Below, in pieces: positions 1 through 12,740 of a stretch of DNA of 64,000 nucleotides. The position numbers were made by a program, and so were the translations under genes. The DNA is taken from positions 23,019,805-23,083,804 of the forward strand of contig OW121856.1 of assembly GCA_933228895.1 (NCBI GenBank), read 5' to 3'. Source of the DNA: Platycnemis pennipes. Lineage: Eukaryota; Arthropoda; Insecta; Odonata; Platycnemididae. The notes under the pieces were generated by a model. That model saw only the letters and a list, made by a program, of their open reading frames with translations, was not told the DNA's origin and ran no database searches. Within the stretch, counting starts at the first letter, position 1. Each line of letters opens with the position of its first letter.

Positions 1-1935
1 GATACTGATTATAAAAAATAACCATTACTATTCATTTATTTTGCTTCGTATGCTCGACTTTGGAATAATTATGGGTAATTCCGACCTCTCTCATTTTTTT
101 ATACTTTTTTAATTCCTCAACCTCCACACCTTTTTAGGTACGTGATTTCCCCACCTTCTCCTTGTCTCTACCCCTTAATATTACGGCTTTTGGAAAATCT
201 TCTTCCATTACTGCTAAATGAGTCAAAAGTTTAGTTGTGCATGCACTATGTACGTGTTGAAAATATATGTATTCTCATTAATGCTAGGCTCTTCAGTTCT
301 TATTGTTGAGGCGATCTTATGTTTAAATCATACATTTTCCATTCTCATTTAATACATTTGATAATTTAATGGAAGATTTCCAAACGAATTTTCTTCCATA
401 AAATCCTCAAACAGAAGAATGCCTTTCCTTCATTGTATGATTATTCAAACACTTAGCTGAAATTCACAATTTTTGGTGAGACGTTAACCATCAACTCCCA
501 CGTTCAATTTTTATTTATTTCCATATTCAGCCTTCTCAAAGAACAAAATAAATGTCCGTTTTCTCAATATTTTCTTTGGCAGCCAATTTCAAAATTTACT
601 TGCTTGGCAGTAAATTGAATCAGTTAGACCTTAGACTGTCTCTATCGTGCTTTTTTAACTATGGTAGCATCTCTTGAATGGCCGCCCCATCGAGTCCAGA
701 CGAGGGTTTTTTAGCCACCTTATTTATGATCACACGAAGTCTAGACTATCTTTTGTCTTTTCCCTACACTTCTATGCATCTGAATGGCTTGGCCGTAACA
801 GGTGCTACTCTAATTTACTCGAGTATTTCAACCTAGCTATGGCTAGCTGTATCCCCGCTAACACTCCAAGTTCAATGCCTAAGGTGCAGAGAAAGTAAGC
901 TCAATCGTGATCAGTGTGATTTTGCGGCGTTTCGTGTAGTAATTGTTTCCAAAGTAGATTTATTTTACGCCAATTTTGTACCTTTATGGACTTTTTGAGA
1001 ATGGGTATTATTGCATTTTCCTTACTGTTAAAATCTGCTTACATTAAAAAATATCTCTCTCCTGCATTCACTAGGCTACTTTATATTTGGCTATTGATAA
1101 AACCATAGTTTGTTCTTAAACTCCCTGCTGTTGACATTGTTATTCCGTCCAACATTTACCACTGTATATTTTACTTTTATACTCATGTACATATATTCGC
1201 CCCCAACTAAACAATTCCCGTTTGCAGCTCCCAGTTCTTAATGCCCCGAGAGAAATTGTTAGTAACCTACGCCCTTGCCTCAAGCTCCTGGTCGTTTTTG
1301 AGTCTCCAAATGATACATGAAGAGATCCAAATTACCAAAAAGGAATGTTAAAAGTTGTATACTTTGTTCCCTTCTGGATTTGGAGAATGATCAACAATAA
1401 TGTGCAATAAAGTCACCGTTTTTTCAATATCGTTTGACACCCAGCAGCATAAAATGTATGCATGACAAGAAGATGTAATATTGAATTTCAGTAATGATTA
1501 TAATTACGTATGAGTAAAGCTAGTAATACCAATTTTAAAAAACATGAAAAAGGCATCAAAAGAACCATTTTGAATTTCCATGGCTAGAGAATGTTTACCT
1601 ACCACTTTTTGGAGGACGTAAAACCAAGACTTCATTTTTTGTTTCTAAGTGAAGTCTTAGATACCTTTTGACACTCAAAACTTTATTTGAATTATATTAT
1701 GGTGAGAAACGAACATTTACACTTACTAAGGTCGTATTGGTTTACGTTTTTTCTCAGGGTTTTTTTTCCGGTTATTCCACTCTTTTCATAAAATATTTTG
1801 GTATGTATTTCCTCTCCAGTATAAGCCACGCTTGCTCTTGAGGCTTTCCTGAGGCTTCAGGGCATCGGAGGGGAATGCTGGAAATTAACCTCTCTCCCCC
1901 ATGATTCCTTCCACTCGGACGAGGGCCAGGTCGGT
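1..1935. other. Unassigned AT-rich sequence
   Basis: No gene, RNA gene or recognisable repeat was seen here. Open frames are short, lack similarity to families I know and look like chance ORFs in AT-rich DNA. The sequence becomes GC-richer from about 1,845, leading into the tRNA-like element at 1,936. It could be intergenic or intronic; the window gives no way to decide. Confidence 0.5.
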
Positions 1936-2010
1936 TTGGGTTTCGAGTTTCAGCGCGCGCCGCCCCGAGGCCTGCAATGCCTGCTTCCCAATCGCACCAC
2001 TGAGCCGGAC
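1936..2010 (-). repeat. tRNA-derived SINE-like head, degenerate
   Basis: Read on the minus strand, this GC-rich patch has a Pol III A-box-like stretch (CCGGCTCAGTGGTGCG, near 2,005-1,990) and a B-box-like stretch (GAAACTCGAAACCC, near 1,951-1,938). Their spacing is about 55 nt, slightly longer than in a short-variable-arm tRNA. No pairing acceptor stem was found, so a working tRNA gene is unlikely. A decayed tRNA-derived SINE is the best explanation. The alternative is a chance match in GC-rich DNA. Confidence 0.35.
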
Positions 2011-3059
2011 CAGAGCCTGCTCGCACGAAATTTAATTTAGCAAAAACTTAATCTTAAGCGTATTCATCTGGTCTAAGTGCAAAAGGAACCCTACGTAAAG
2101 ATTCAAGCATACTCTGAGGAAGATTGTGGTGTCATTAGAATGAGTTTATGCTTTGTTACTTTCCGAACCACATGGCCTAATCCATAGCTCTTCGAATTTA
2201 CTTTCTTGCACAGCGAGTGAAGCAACCAAATTTCGTGTGTAGTTAGGTTATACGAATACAGTTTACTTATGCAATGATGCGTCTACGTGGACATTTCAAC
2301 CACTTAAGCTTTCGCATCAGCATTCAAGTTATCTTATTCTAAGTGCCAATGTTAATAGTGAAAAATTGCCTAATTTTAATTTAATTCTATTAGAGTTTTA
2401 TTTCAAGACTATAAGATAAAAGGTAGGAGAAAATATAATGAATATTCGATAAGGGTGATAAAAATACCAATATCTTTCTTTTTGCTTTAGCTTTTGTTTA
2501 AAAATGAACTTCCATCACCTCACATTATGCAAAATACTTTTTCTTCCGCAGTTGAGATTGTTGAATTATTCATGCATCTGTGCTCTCATGTTCTTCGTTA
2601 ACCAACTAAGTTGTTTCCTATAACATTCTTTGATTGTAAATTGAGTAAGCAGCTGATTCCAAGTTTTTGAATGGCATTAAAATACTACTAATTAAATGGA
2701 TTCTAAATAGTTTATTTTTCAACAAATCTTCTCTTCGTATTCGTGTCAATTACACTTTAACATAATGAGCGTAATAAATAACCTGCAAAACATGCAATGT
2801 TCTAAAAATGAGTTCCTCTAAAAACTATTCTTTTGTGGTAGGTACCCTCATATGCAGTCATATGTGAACTGTAATTTTCTCCCCCAAAGACATTCGTGAT
2901 CATAAAACGTCCGCCAAGCACGGCATTTCTCTTTAATTACCATGCCACTTGGGTAGCATCGTCGGCCCCACACTTGAGTATAAACCCCAAATTTGACAAC
3001 AATGTATATGTGGGCGTAGATGGAGAAAGTCCGATAGATAAAAATTTGGACGAATTTTG
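2011..3059. other. Unassigned AT-rich sequence
   Basis: Nothing supportable is visible. The only longer open frame, near 2,896-3,081, begins at a non-ATG codon and has no recognisable motif. Confidence 0.5.
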
Positions 3060-3340
3060 TGGGAGGAAAGAAGACTGTTAGCGGAAAATAGAGGAAGGCA
3101 GTTTAGGAGATGGATATGTTTTTTGGGAGAAAAAAATATTAAAGGTCATCATCGAAAGCAGGATATTGGGTAAGCAAAGACGTGGAAGAAAGAAAAATGA
3201 TATCATGGATAGTATGAATAATGGTGTGAAACGCTGCGATTTGAAGAGAGAAGTAGCATCTGGCTGGAGCTGGTACATGAATGAAATAATAAAGTTGGAA
3301 CACTACTAATAGTACATAGAAACGTAATCTAACTGGTATA
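3060..3340 (+). pseudogene. Decayed LINE fragment, C-terminal end of a reverse-transcriptase ORF
   Basis: The + strand translation around 3,137-3,290 reads LKVIIESRILGKQRRGRKK and then NDIMDSMNNGVKRCD. This follows the pattern 'LLK.IIEG.I.GKR.RGR.R..Y.D.....' found at the extreme C terminus of RTE-like LINE polyproteins in arthropods. Upstream sequence (about 3,060-3,137) has the matching basic character but is frameshifted. No catalytic RT motif is present, so this is a 5'-truncated, inactive remnant. The assignment rests on pattern recognition of one conserved block and is moderate. Confidence 0.5.
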
Positions 3341-6300
3341 AATATATGAATCACTAATGCTACTTCTATTTCCATCCATTCGTCTATTTTTTGAATTTGG
3401 CGTTGTTTCTGTAGTTATCGGGAAAAAACCGTTACTCTCCTGGACGTAAATCTCGAATTGACATTATTTCGAATGCCTTCAGAATATATTCCACGTACCC
3501 TTAACATGAGGAATGTAAAGATTTATTTTCACCCGTCTTGTTGCCTGCCTAAAATGCGAAAGTGAAAAGATATGTTCTCATTTTTGCCACCTCTCGACTA
3601 CATGCTGAGCCTGTTATGGGATAAAGTCTGGAACTGAAAGGTAAGGATATCCGAGGGAACGCTGGACGGGATACGTCTAGAGGAAACGGTCCTGAAATAT
3701 ATTTCCCGAGCCATGTCAAGGGTTCAAATTATTTGGAGTGCATACTCGTGAGACGAGTGAGGATAAGGGAGGATTGAAAAGGCAGAGAAGAGTAGCCTGA
3801 ATAAATGGTCAGTGGCACCCGGTACCAACATTGCTACGTTCACCAGGATATGTGGATGAAACGGTGAGTCTCCCGTATCTTTTGTGAGGCTTGCAAATGC
3901 TTTTAATTCCCTCTCACCATCGTCCAGAAATAAATGCATTTCCGTCCAAAGCTTTCAGGTCAATTCCAAAGTCATTAATTTCTTTTTCTGCTGGAATAAA
4001 TTTTTTGCACTTTCTTCAATATGGCTCTCCCCGCGGGATCCGAATGCGTGCCCGGAATGAGTTAAGCTGAGGGTTGATTCCCAGGAGTTTTTGTCCAAAA
4101 CGGCTCTCTCCTTCCATCAATTCAATTCGAAATGTCTCGCTTCTCATCGTGCAGAAATATTTTATTTCGATGCAGAACTTACACACCTGATTGAAATGTC
4201 CGTTTCAACCTCTCCAGAGATTAAATTAATGTCTGCGGAAACGAAGTGGTAAATGAAAGGGACTATTCATTTTTTTCAGTTCGGTGAGTAAGTCCTGTGA
4301 GGTAGCTATTAGGTATTGTGCTAGAGCTATTATTTTGCATACATCTCTCCACTCAAACAATAACTTAAACGACTTGAGTTGAGGTCATAAATGTTGTAAA
4401 AATATATGAAAATTTATAAAAATATTGTTACAGTAGAGGTGTTTTATAGTTTATTCATAGACACGTGAAGTATAATTAGAGGAGCTTCTCCATGCTATTA
4501 TTAGAAAAATTGTCAACTTTTAATAATTTCTGTGGAACAATTTTTATTTTTAATCACATGACGGGTAAAAAGACGAAAATATCCAACCAATTAGTATTCT
4601 CTCATAATAAACATCCGTTCATAATAAACATAAAGTTCCGTTTGGCAGCCACATTAATAAAGAATAATTCATTAAAAAATTTATTATTTTTACAAATTTT
4701 ACATATTCGTAAATGAGCATATTAATGCACATTTTCATTAATTTCATTTAGGTAATTTGAATGGAAAATGAAATGGAAACGATAAATCGTTTTTGTTATT
4801 TTCCTGCTGTAACTCCCAAGGGATAGGCATTTCGCCAATTAAAGTTAAATATCTAAAAAAGAAATATTTTTATTCAATGGCATCAAAGCTACGTAAGACA
4901 TGTCATGTGGGTGCACTACATGCGGACAAATATTTGCTTAAGAAATTTGTCAAATAGATATCTTCATTAGGATTTTAGGCAAATGGTGATGCCCGATAAT
5001 GCTCCTAATCTTCCTTGATACAATGCACAACTGGTTTGTAGGATCCGCACAAGGCATTTTTGCTATGAAATTAGAATGTTTAAAGATCAGTTTTCCGATG
5101 GAATTAGAAATATGTTGACAACTTCAAGGCTATAAAGATCAAATATTACCTCATTCCATCAATTTATTTATCATCTTTCGCCCTATTTCAACCACGTCCT
5201 TTCCTATCGAAATACTATTCGTTGCACCCTGCACTATATGCTTTCTCTGATGAAGTCCTTCTTCTAGTTCGCATTTTCCTGCGCCACGTTGAGCCACTTC
5301 CTCGATATTTTACCACATTTCTCCACTTCAGTTCCCTTGGCTTCTAGCAATTCTCGTTATACTTATCCCATCCGTGAATTATAATTCCAAGTGGAAACGA
5401 TCTGAACGTTCGTTTAATTGCTATTCCTTTCCTTGTCTCCTGTTTTGTTTTCTTTTCGGCGGAGGGATGAATATGAGCGGGAATATCTGCTGGTATCCCT
5501 TCTCCTCGATTTTAATCAGAAGGCGGCGTTAATGCTGTTGGCGCAAGGTGGCGTGAGTAGAATATTAAATTCCTCCATTTCTTAATGGATTAAAACTTTT
5601 TATTGCGACCGTGGTGGAATGGCGTCGTAAAAACTCCCCGAGATTATTTCGCAGATTATATTGCTCCGTGTCATCACAGTGAGCATTCGATGCAGCAACT
5701 CTTGAGTCCCTCGGGACAAAGCATTGAGGAGTGCATGATGTGGGGCGGAATAGCGCCTCACTATGCCCTCTGAGGTGGGAACTTCTTTCACGTCCCATGT
5801 ACGGCGCATCTACATTACTCCATAATTTCTTGTAGTTTTTTCTGTGGTGGTCTTATTCTTGCTTTTCCATTCCTAAATCAGTAGTGGAGTAAGATGTGCT
5901 GTGTCCATTAAAGTAACTCTGTTTTGTAAGACATGTTTTTCGTGACTGCTGGTTTGGCTCTAGGATTTTCTGATTCTCATAAACCTATGAACGTTCTTTG
6001 GCATAATGCCTCTTATTTTCGATATGATTCTAAAATATTGGTTATCATTACAGACTTTACAGCTAGGACACATTTCGAGAGTAACTTTTCACTCTACCAT
6101 CATTTACGGTACATTTCTTTTGTTTAACATCGGCGTTTGGGGATATAGACTATTTGGTTGATAAATTGATGTAATATCTACTACTCTACTCGCACCAGTC
6201 ATAGCTTTGTTACTTTGTATTGCATCAATAAGTCATGAGGAACAAACTGAAAAACGTTCTTGGTGATAATGGGCCATGTATGCTGAGACCTTCAGGTCTA

Positions 6301-7090
6301 TGAAAAATACGAATCATATAAATCCCTAGATTAGTTCGAAATGTTGACAAATATCGGAATGGAATATGTCTAAAGGTATATTGAACGATCCAGGTTACAT
6401 CCAGGTACAGAAAGCTATTTTTTCCATTCTTCCATAGTAAGTACTTAATGTTTACTTCGTACTACTTTATTAATGTTTTTTGCGCTCCATCCTTCCAATT
6501 GGAATTTGTAGAGATTAATTTCACCTTGTTCTTTGTACTTTGTACTTCTTTCAATGTAAGTCCATTGAATGAATTTGGGTTAGAATGGTAACTCTCAAGT
6601 TTCATCAAAGTTCTGATGAAATTAAAGCTCCCCGAATATTTTCGACGTTTGCGTGAACAGAAGTTAAGGAAAAAGACTTAAATTAACAGCTAGACTGCTG
6701 TCACATCAACTGTCTCTGGTATCAGTAAAATAATTCTCGGAAAATCAGATATCACTCTGTTACCCGTACCATCAATACAATTTAATCTCCGTTGAGATTC
6801 TTTTCCCAGGGAGACGAAATTATACAATGGTATGATTTCATTAAGAATGGCATGGTTAAATAAAATTATTTACTTCGTCGCAGCATATCAATGCAACATC
6901 GTTTCTGGAAGTCACCACACAAATTACATTTAAATATTACCATGCAGGCTATCACAATAGTGTATGGCAGAAAGTAAACCAACAACAAGCATAACTTTAA
7001 TATTAATAATTATAAAAGCATATTAGTTATTTCCTCCCGGTTTTTATTAACTGCGAAAATTTTAAAACAAATCGAAATCAACAAAAAATA
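3341..7090. other. Unassigned sequence, mostly AT-rich
   Basis: No gene was recognised. A weak tRNA-like pattern lies at about 4,020-4,092. A GC-richer stretch at about 5,565-5,810 contains overlapping short open frames in more than one frame, with no known motif. The rest is AT-rich and unstructured by eye. Confidence 0.5.
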
Positions 7091-7116
7091 TAGCATTTTA
7101 AAATTTTAAAATGCTA
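7091..7116. repeat. 26-bp perfect palindrome
   Basis: The left arm TAGCATTTTAAAA (7,091-7,103) is followed directly by its reverse complement TTTTAAAATGCTA (7,104-7,116) with no spacer. It is AT-rich, so it could form a cruciform or be a chance structure. No flanking repeat links it to a transposon. Confidence 0.9.
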
Positions 7117-7151
7117 CTAATGAAAATCCAATACCAACTACTACAGGAACG

Positions 7152-7233
7152 TTCCTTGACAATCATGTAATACATAATTTGTTTGTTACCACAAACATTC
7201 CTTGACAATCATGTAATACATAATTTGTTTGTC
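7152..7233. repeat. Tandem duplication, 46-bp period
   Basis: A block starting TTCCTTGACAATCATGTAAT at 7,152 recurs at 7,198 with 36 identical bases before the copies diverge. The copies are adjacent, which points to a recent local duplication or replication slippage rather than a dispersed repeat. Confidence 0.9.
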
Positions 7234-10200
7234 TCTTTAAAGCTAACTAACTCAGGAACATTTTGGTTCATGTCGTGAAATCTAATTTCCATTCTTATTT
7301 GTCAAATTCTCTTTTTTATTTTTGCGAGAAAATATCCCTTTTCAAGTCGCAATATAAAGTGGAAGTTACTTCTGAGGTAACATTATATTGCTAAGTTATA
7401 TTTTCATTATAAAGAATTCTAGGAATAATGAATCCTATCGAGTTGTACAATCTAATTTCAGCCTTAGTGTAAACATATTTTGCGTCCTAAAGAAGCTCTC
7501 TAACATAAATTTTCATCTTTTCCCAACCATCCGTTAAGACAGATCAGTGTTCCCTGATGGACTGAGCGCCAAACACTTGCAATGTGTGCTCAGTACTCGA
7601 AGAGTAAAGAGTAACCCTGCCGCACGAGAAGGGAATTACACATTCCATCTGACGTCAAATGCTTTTTGCTTCCTGCGCCTCTGTTTGGGCGCGTGCGTCA
7701 GGGTCGCTGTCTGTGCCCGTGAAATTTCAAAACGCCATTTGTATGTTTCTGGGCCCTAAAATATCACTCGGGGAAGAGGATGGAGCCGTCGCGGTTTCCC
7801 GGGTGGCGTCCTGGCCTTAGGAACGAGAGGCGTGATGGGAATGGCAAAGGACCGAGGCAACCTTCCCAAAATGCCCCGGGAGAGAGGGAGGGGGAGGAAA
7901 ATGGGCGGAGTGGGGGGAGAGCACTATGTCGGTGGCGATGCTATTTGATCACGGAACGTCGGAGAAAGCCAAAGCAGAGACAGACAACCTCTCATGGAGA
8001 ATTTGAGAACAGAAGTTCACCTCCCCATACACTGCTGTCAATAGGGTGTAGAAATTAGGCGCAATCTCAGCATGAGCATTATTTCATTTGATAACTGTAA
8101 TAATTGTAATGCCCCAATTTCAATAAGTTACAATGATATTGGATTGGCATAAAGAACGATTGTTCTCGGAATGGAATAGTATGCAGGGAATGGCAGCTAG
8201 GTTTGCTGAAAGGTGTAATAATTTTAGTCGTGTATCGAAAAATCAGAAGAATTTCTATGATTTTAAGAAGCACAATTATTAAAAATCAATTTTAGATTGT
8301 GCACTGAAGTACGGGCTGAAAGTCCTGCAGAAATGCAAGGTGAAAACATTCTCGGAAGGTGTTAAACATTCTCTATATTCATTAGCGCACATTGACAGAT
8401 TATAAAGTGAAAACATTAGATAGATACATAGCAAAACAGAGATTCCAAAAGGAATTTTCTCCACCCACAGAAATGAATATTCATTTTCATATCCAAGCCA
8501 TCAGGGAGATAAATACTATGATACGCAACGCCTGAGAATTCTTGATTACTTGTTCATTAACATTCCTGTCAATCCAACACGGTTTCTTCCCTTCCAAACA
8601 TATCCATAGTTTGACTTCCACGGTATTTTCACATTTAAATTGCATTTTACTCTGAATTACCAAGCACTTTGTTGCCGAAAATAAAATCCACCCACTTTCA
8701 CGTAATTTTTATTTGAATAGAAGTCTCCAGGAGGCATTCGAGGATATGTGCAAAGAATATAGCAGTATGTTTCGGTACCTTTTAAGGTGTGTATTCAATG
8801 TAAATTACGTTTTTTCATTTCACTTCTTACTTGCATTTCATACATAGTCATATAACGTAGATTTTTAAGTATTAGCTTTCTATTATTAACTAAATTTGAT
8901 TGGAGTGTGGAGAAAACATCTAAGTATTGTTTCGACTTTTCTTGCAATATATCATTTTTATCTACTTAATGGCAACATATGTACACAGATTTAACGCATG
9001 CAATTCTCTCGATTAAAGGTAACTTATTATCACATGATAATATGGAAAATATATCCACTGAGTTACGTTTGCCTATTGGCTTGAATTTTATTACCCTCAT
9101 AAGTGAAAGTCTAAATTTACGTCAAAAAATTAATTTCATCTTGGCTTTTGACTGCTCTGTCAACCACAGGAATGAAATGAAAGAGAATGAGTGGAAGGAT
9201 AGAAATGGAATAGGAAGGGTGTAGAGATGGCACTGACATGAAACTTTTGAGTTCAATAACGGTAAGGTAAGAGGGAAGGTGAAAGTAGGGAAATGGAAGT
9301 AAAAGTCGGAGGAGAGAAGAAGTTTTGAACCCTTCAAGCCACAAATAGGATGTTGGCAATCGGGTTGACGGGAAACAGAATTTACGGCCCTGGTACTGTT
9401 GGTAGAATTTGGCCATTAGTACAGGCCTTGAATATTGAGAAATGTATTTTTTTATAGCCAATCGAACTTTTTAAATGAGGTTTGTAAACGTGGTTCATTG
9501 ACACAAAAACATTTTTCTGTCTTCATTTCATTCGTTTAAAGAATAAATTTCACTGTTTCACTATAACAAATTATAACTTCTGTTGCCCTTTATCAGGCCA
9601 ATCCAAGTATCGATTAGTATCGATCAGGTCAACACAACCGACGTGTTTTTCAGCGCTCAAAGGATTGCAGGATGTTATTGATTAATAGCTCCTTATTAAA
9701 TTATTTAAAGAAATCGTCTTGAAATAAATATTCCAAAGTAGAAAGAGATAAGAGATATTTCAGTGCTATAATTCATTCAAACTCTTCTTTCTTGCTTTAA
9801 AAAAACTGAAAAGGTCTAGTTCCACTCACCATAAACGGCGCCCATCTTGGGATAAAGGCGTAGCGATAAGTTCTCATGTCCCGGAGATTTGGAAAGCAAA
9901 CACAAAACAGGAAAATCTTTTTATTATTATATATGTCTTTCCGCTCCTACAAACGATTTCTCCGACATAAATATCTAGCAATTTTCTCATTCCATGTTCA
10001 CAGTCTAGTTGATTTAACTTATTCTATACTAATGTTACTCGAGTCAGTTGTCTTCCATGGCATGTTTTTAAGAACGAAATCTAATATCTTTCTTATTCAG
10101 ACTAAAGTTCAATCGTTCTCCTTGAACTTTCACTTTAATGCTTCAGCTAATGCTTTCGAAGAACCTTTTATAAAGTTATGATGTCAAAATGCCATCATTA

Positions 10201-11250
10201 GAAACCAAGTGAATGAAAATGGAGTTTAATTGAGGTAGTTTGAGACGTAGGATTAGATACGTATTAGGAATCTATCTAAGAAATGCTTGAAGGAATGATT
10301 CGAAGATTGGAGAAATTTCAGATTTCTTTGTTGGAAGAAACCTGGTGTTACAGGTACTGATAGCAGAAAACATCTGGCACAACCCAAATCGTGATGTCAT
10401 ATGTTTTTTCCGTGCTTTTATTTCATTTGTGAGTAGTCGCATAAAGCAATGGAGAATGTATCAACACAGTAAGATTTTCATTTTTAGTACAAATAAATTT
10501 TCTTTCAAACGATGCGTGGTATGTTTAACCAAACATTCGTGATTTTCTATGAGGACTACGCCAAAGTCCATGTCCAAACTATTATGCTGGTGATATTTCC
10601 TTTAGTGCATGGGCATTGACGGTTTACTCGAAAGGGGGAAATTGCTAATGGGAGGTAGCCATGGTGCTGGCGAGAATTTGAGGGTCTCCAAGGCGATCGG
10701 ACCGGTCCTTCTGACAAGGGATCCCCTCCCATCAACAGAAGATCTTGGGTGCTGCATCTGACGCGGGCCTCCCCTCCTCTGGATATAACCACACTCGCCC
10801 CTCGGGGTCCAACACCCTCCCTTAACCCTACCTGAACCTCCAACCGCACAAAGACCACAAAGTCCTCGAGAGTGCCTGCAGCTGCCCGGGCCCCTTAACC
10901 TGGCTGACCCTTGCATTTTTCACCGAGGTCAGACTCGCACCAATGGGCAACGCCCCTTGTCCTTTGGCGTATACTCATTCTCGTGAATCATAGATGGGGC
11001 AGCGTGGTGTTGGAGAGCAATGATCACACGACGAACGTTTTCGTCGCAGAAGAACCCTTTTTTTCCCCTTCATCTCCAGCGATCGGTTCTTTCCACCTGT
11101 ACCAGTACATGAGCCTAGCCATTTAAATGCAAATTATTTATTTTGAACGTAAGATCTCTAAATCATAGTATATAATCATCACGCGTATGCATTGTCCAAT
11201 ATCTAAAGAACTCAATTCGAGACCATGATATTTACTGAAATAGAAACCCT
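7234..11250. other. Unassigned sequence with two GC-rich patches
   Basis: GC-richer patches lie at about 7,660-8,000 and 10,670-10,910. Each holds open frames on one or both strands but no recognisable protein motif. They could be diverged exons, regulatory islands or old repeats. A 114-codon minus-strand frame at 9,117-9,461 lies over sequence of skewed composition and matched no family I know. Confidence 0.45.
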
Positions 11251-11305
11251 ATCCCCACCGGAATCGAGCCTGGATCTTCAGGCTGGTAAGCTCAAACTCA
11301 AGATG
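11251..11305 (-). repeat. tRNA-like 3' half (SINE fragment)
   Basis: On the minus strand a good B-box match (GGCTCGATTCC, about 11,270-11,260) follows a short stem-like stretch. It resembles the anticodon/T-arm half of a tRNA-derived SINE. The A box is not clear and no acceptor stem pairs, so this is at most a fragment. It lies only about 120 bp outside the hAT-type element. Confidence 0.35.
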
Positions 11306-11427
11306 TCTATCAGTTTTTAAAACGCATATTGCCGACCTCAAGCATTTAAAAAAATATTACCACCAATTCTTTGAGATAAAAAAGTGGAGAATATTCCAAC
11401 AGTAATTTTACTTTTTTATGCATACAT

Positions 11428-11530
11428 TAGGGATTCCACATCAGCTAAAAAACATCAAGTGGTCAATGTTTCGATGTTTATAAAAGTACTCACCACTCAC
11501 TCATTATTCATCGACAAAAACATCGATGTA
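11428..11530. repeat. Left terminal and subterminal region of the hAT-type element
   Basis: It begins with TAGGGAT and contains repeated motifs such as AACATCAAG, TTTCGATGTTT and AACATCGATGTAT. Clustered subterminal repeats are the usual transposase-binding sites of hAT elements, so that role is inferred here. Confidence 0.6.
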
Positions 11531-12184
11531 TCTAGTTTTATGCCTTCATATCCGAGGTTAGGTATTATCATAGAGGTATTAGGTATTATGCATCAGAAAT
11601 TTTGCATCTTCTTAAAAGCTTGCAATTTTAATAATTATTCGGAAATCGGACCTTATTTAGTAAAATATTGACAAATAATAGGCAAATATTTTTCCGTTAA
11701 ATTTATTATCAAACATAGAAATTATATCACTGTTTCATAATGAAATAAAGATAAATAAACATAATACAACAAATAACACAATAAAGTGGGTGTACCTGTT
11801 CCCTAAAAATATTTTAAGCTTGGTAGTATAAAAAAAAATCAAATTAAAAATCAGTGGGTTTGAAACGTTCAAACCTCCCGGCATCGGTAAGGAACACTCT
11901 TTGCTTAATATGCAGCGACCCCAACCTACTCCAGTTATCTTGTACCACCAAGTTGAGAGCCAATACAATTCTCTCAGAAGGTACTGATATAGGCGTGGTG
12001 GATTATGTTCTTGGAAGGCAACACTGGGATGAAAACATGAACGATTTTATACCTTCACTTGTTTCCCTACACGCGAACGATAGATGGCGTAATTAGGGAA
12101 GGTTCGTTCGTATTCTAAAAAGGCTTATGATAAGCAGAAAAATGAATTATTGGTCAACCAAAAACATTTATTATACCGCTCGTT

Positions 12185-12326
12185 TCCTAAAACATCGTTG
12201 CGATGTTGAGTGTTTTGAAAACATCGAGTCGATGTTCCATCGATTGTCTTACCACTGGATGTTTTCGATGTATCGGCAAAAAAACATCGAGTAGTCCGAT
12301 GCATCGATGTCGATCTGACATCCCTA
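12185..12326. repeat. Right terminal and subterminal region of the hAT-type element
   Basis: AACATCG and CGATGT motifs occur many times in both orientations, ending in GACATCCCTA at the element edge. Density is higher than at the left end, an asymmetry also seen in other hAT elements. Local inverted pairs such as ACATCGAG...TCGATGT could also form small hairpins. Confidence 0.6.
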
Positions 12327-12334
12327 GCATACAT

Positions 12335-12740
12335 GTTACGGTAAAAGGAAAGGATCATATTTTTTTCTTCTTTTAAATTTATAAATATCAGTATTTATCG
12401 TTCATGTACCAGTAACATTTTTGTCAATTAAAAGCCATGGTACGAGCACTCCCCATTTAGATTCCCTGCTCTAGAATTTATCGTGAGCCAAAGGCTGGTG
12501 TTTTATCGCACCATCAAAAGTAAGTTTCTAATCCTAAGGCAAACATGCACTTGGTTACTTTGAGCACGTGATATTTATAAATATACTTAGTATCTGAAAA
12601 TTTCCATCTGTATGAAGGAAAAAGATGTGTATTTGTCCTAAGCTCTAGTAATGCGCGGCCTGCCAAACTTCTAGTTTTCCATATCCTCTAGCCATTCATG
12701 TTATTTTCAAATAGAATTAATTTTGATAATGTCCTGATAA
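12335..12740. other. Unassigned AT-rich spacer between two elements
   Basis: No gene or repeat was recognised between the hAT-type element and the decayed LINE that follows. Confidence 0.5.

Larger units (their letters stand above)
11420..12334. mobile_element. Non-autonomous hAT-type DNA transposon with 8-bp target-site duplication
   Basis: The element proper is 11,428-12,326 (899 bp). It is flanked by a perfect 8-bp direct repeat GCATACAT at 11,420-11,427 and 12,327-12,334. Its ends are inverted: the left starts TAGGGATTCCACATC and the right, read on the other strand, starts TAGGGATGTCAGATC (12 of 15 match, including the first seven). Subterminal regions at both ends are dense in ACATCGA/TCGATGT motifs. 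An 8-bp TSD with TAGGG-type short TIRs is typical of the hAT superfamily. The interior has no transposase-like frame, so movement would need a transposase supplied in trans. Short frames inside (for example 11,854-12,096) carry no recognisable domain. Confidence 0.85.

Noticed and set aside
4020..4092. tRNA-like sequence with GGGTTGATTCCC
   Set aside because: The B box is acceptable but the A-box region is poor and the arms do not pair; too weak to list.
9117..9461. 114-codon minus-strand open frame
   Set aside because: The C-terminal half is low-complexity Phe/Leu/Pro/Ser from a purine-rich tract. The QQYQGRKF stretch felt familiar as repeat-derived, but I could not place it.
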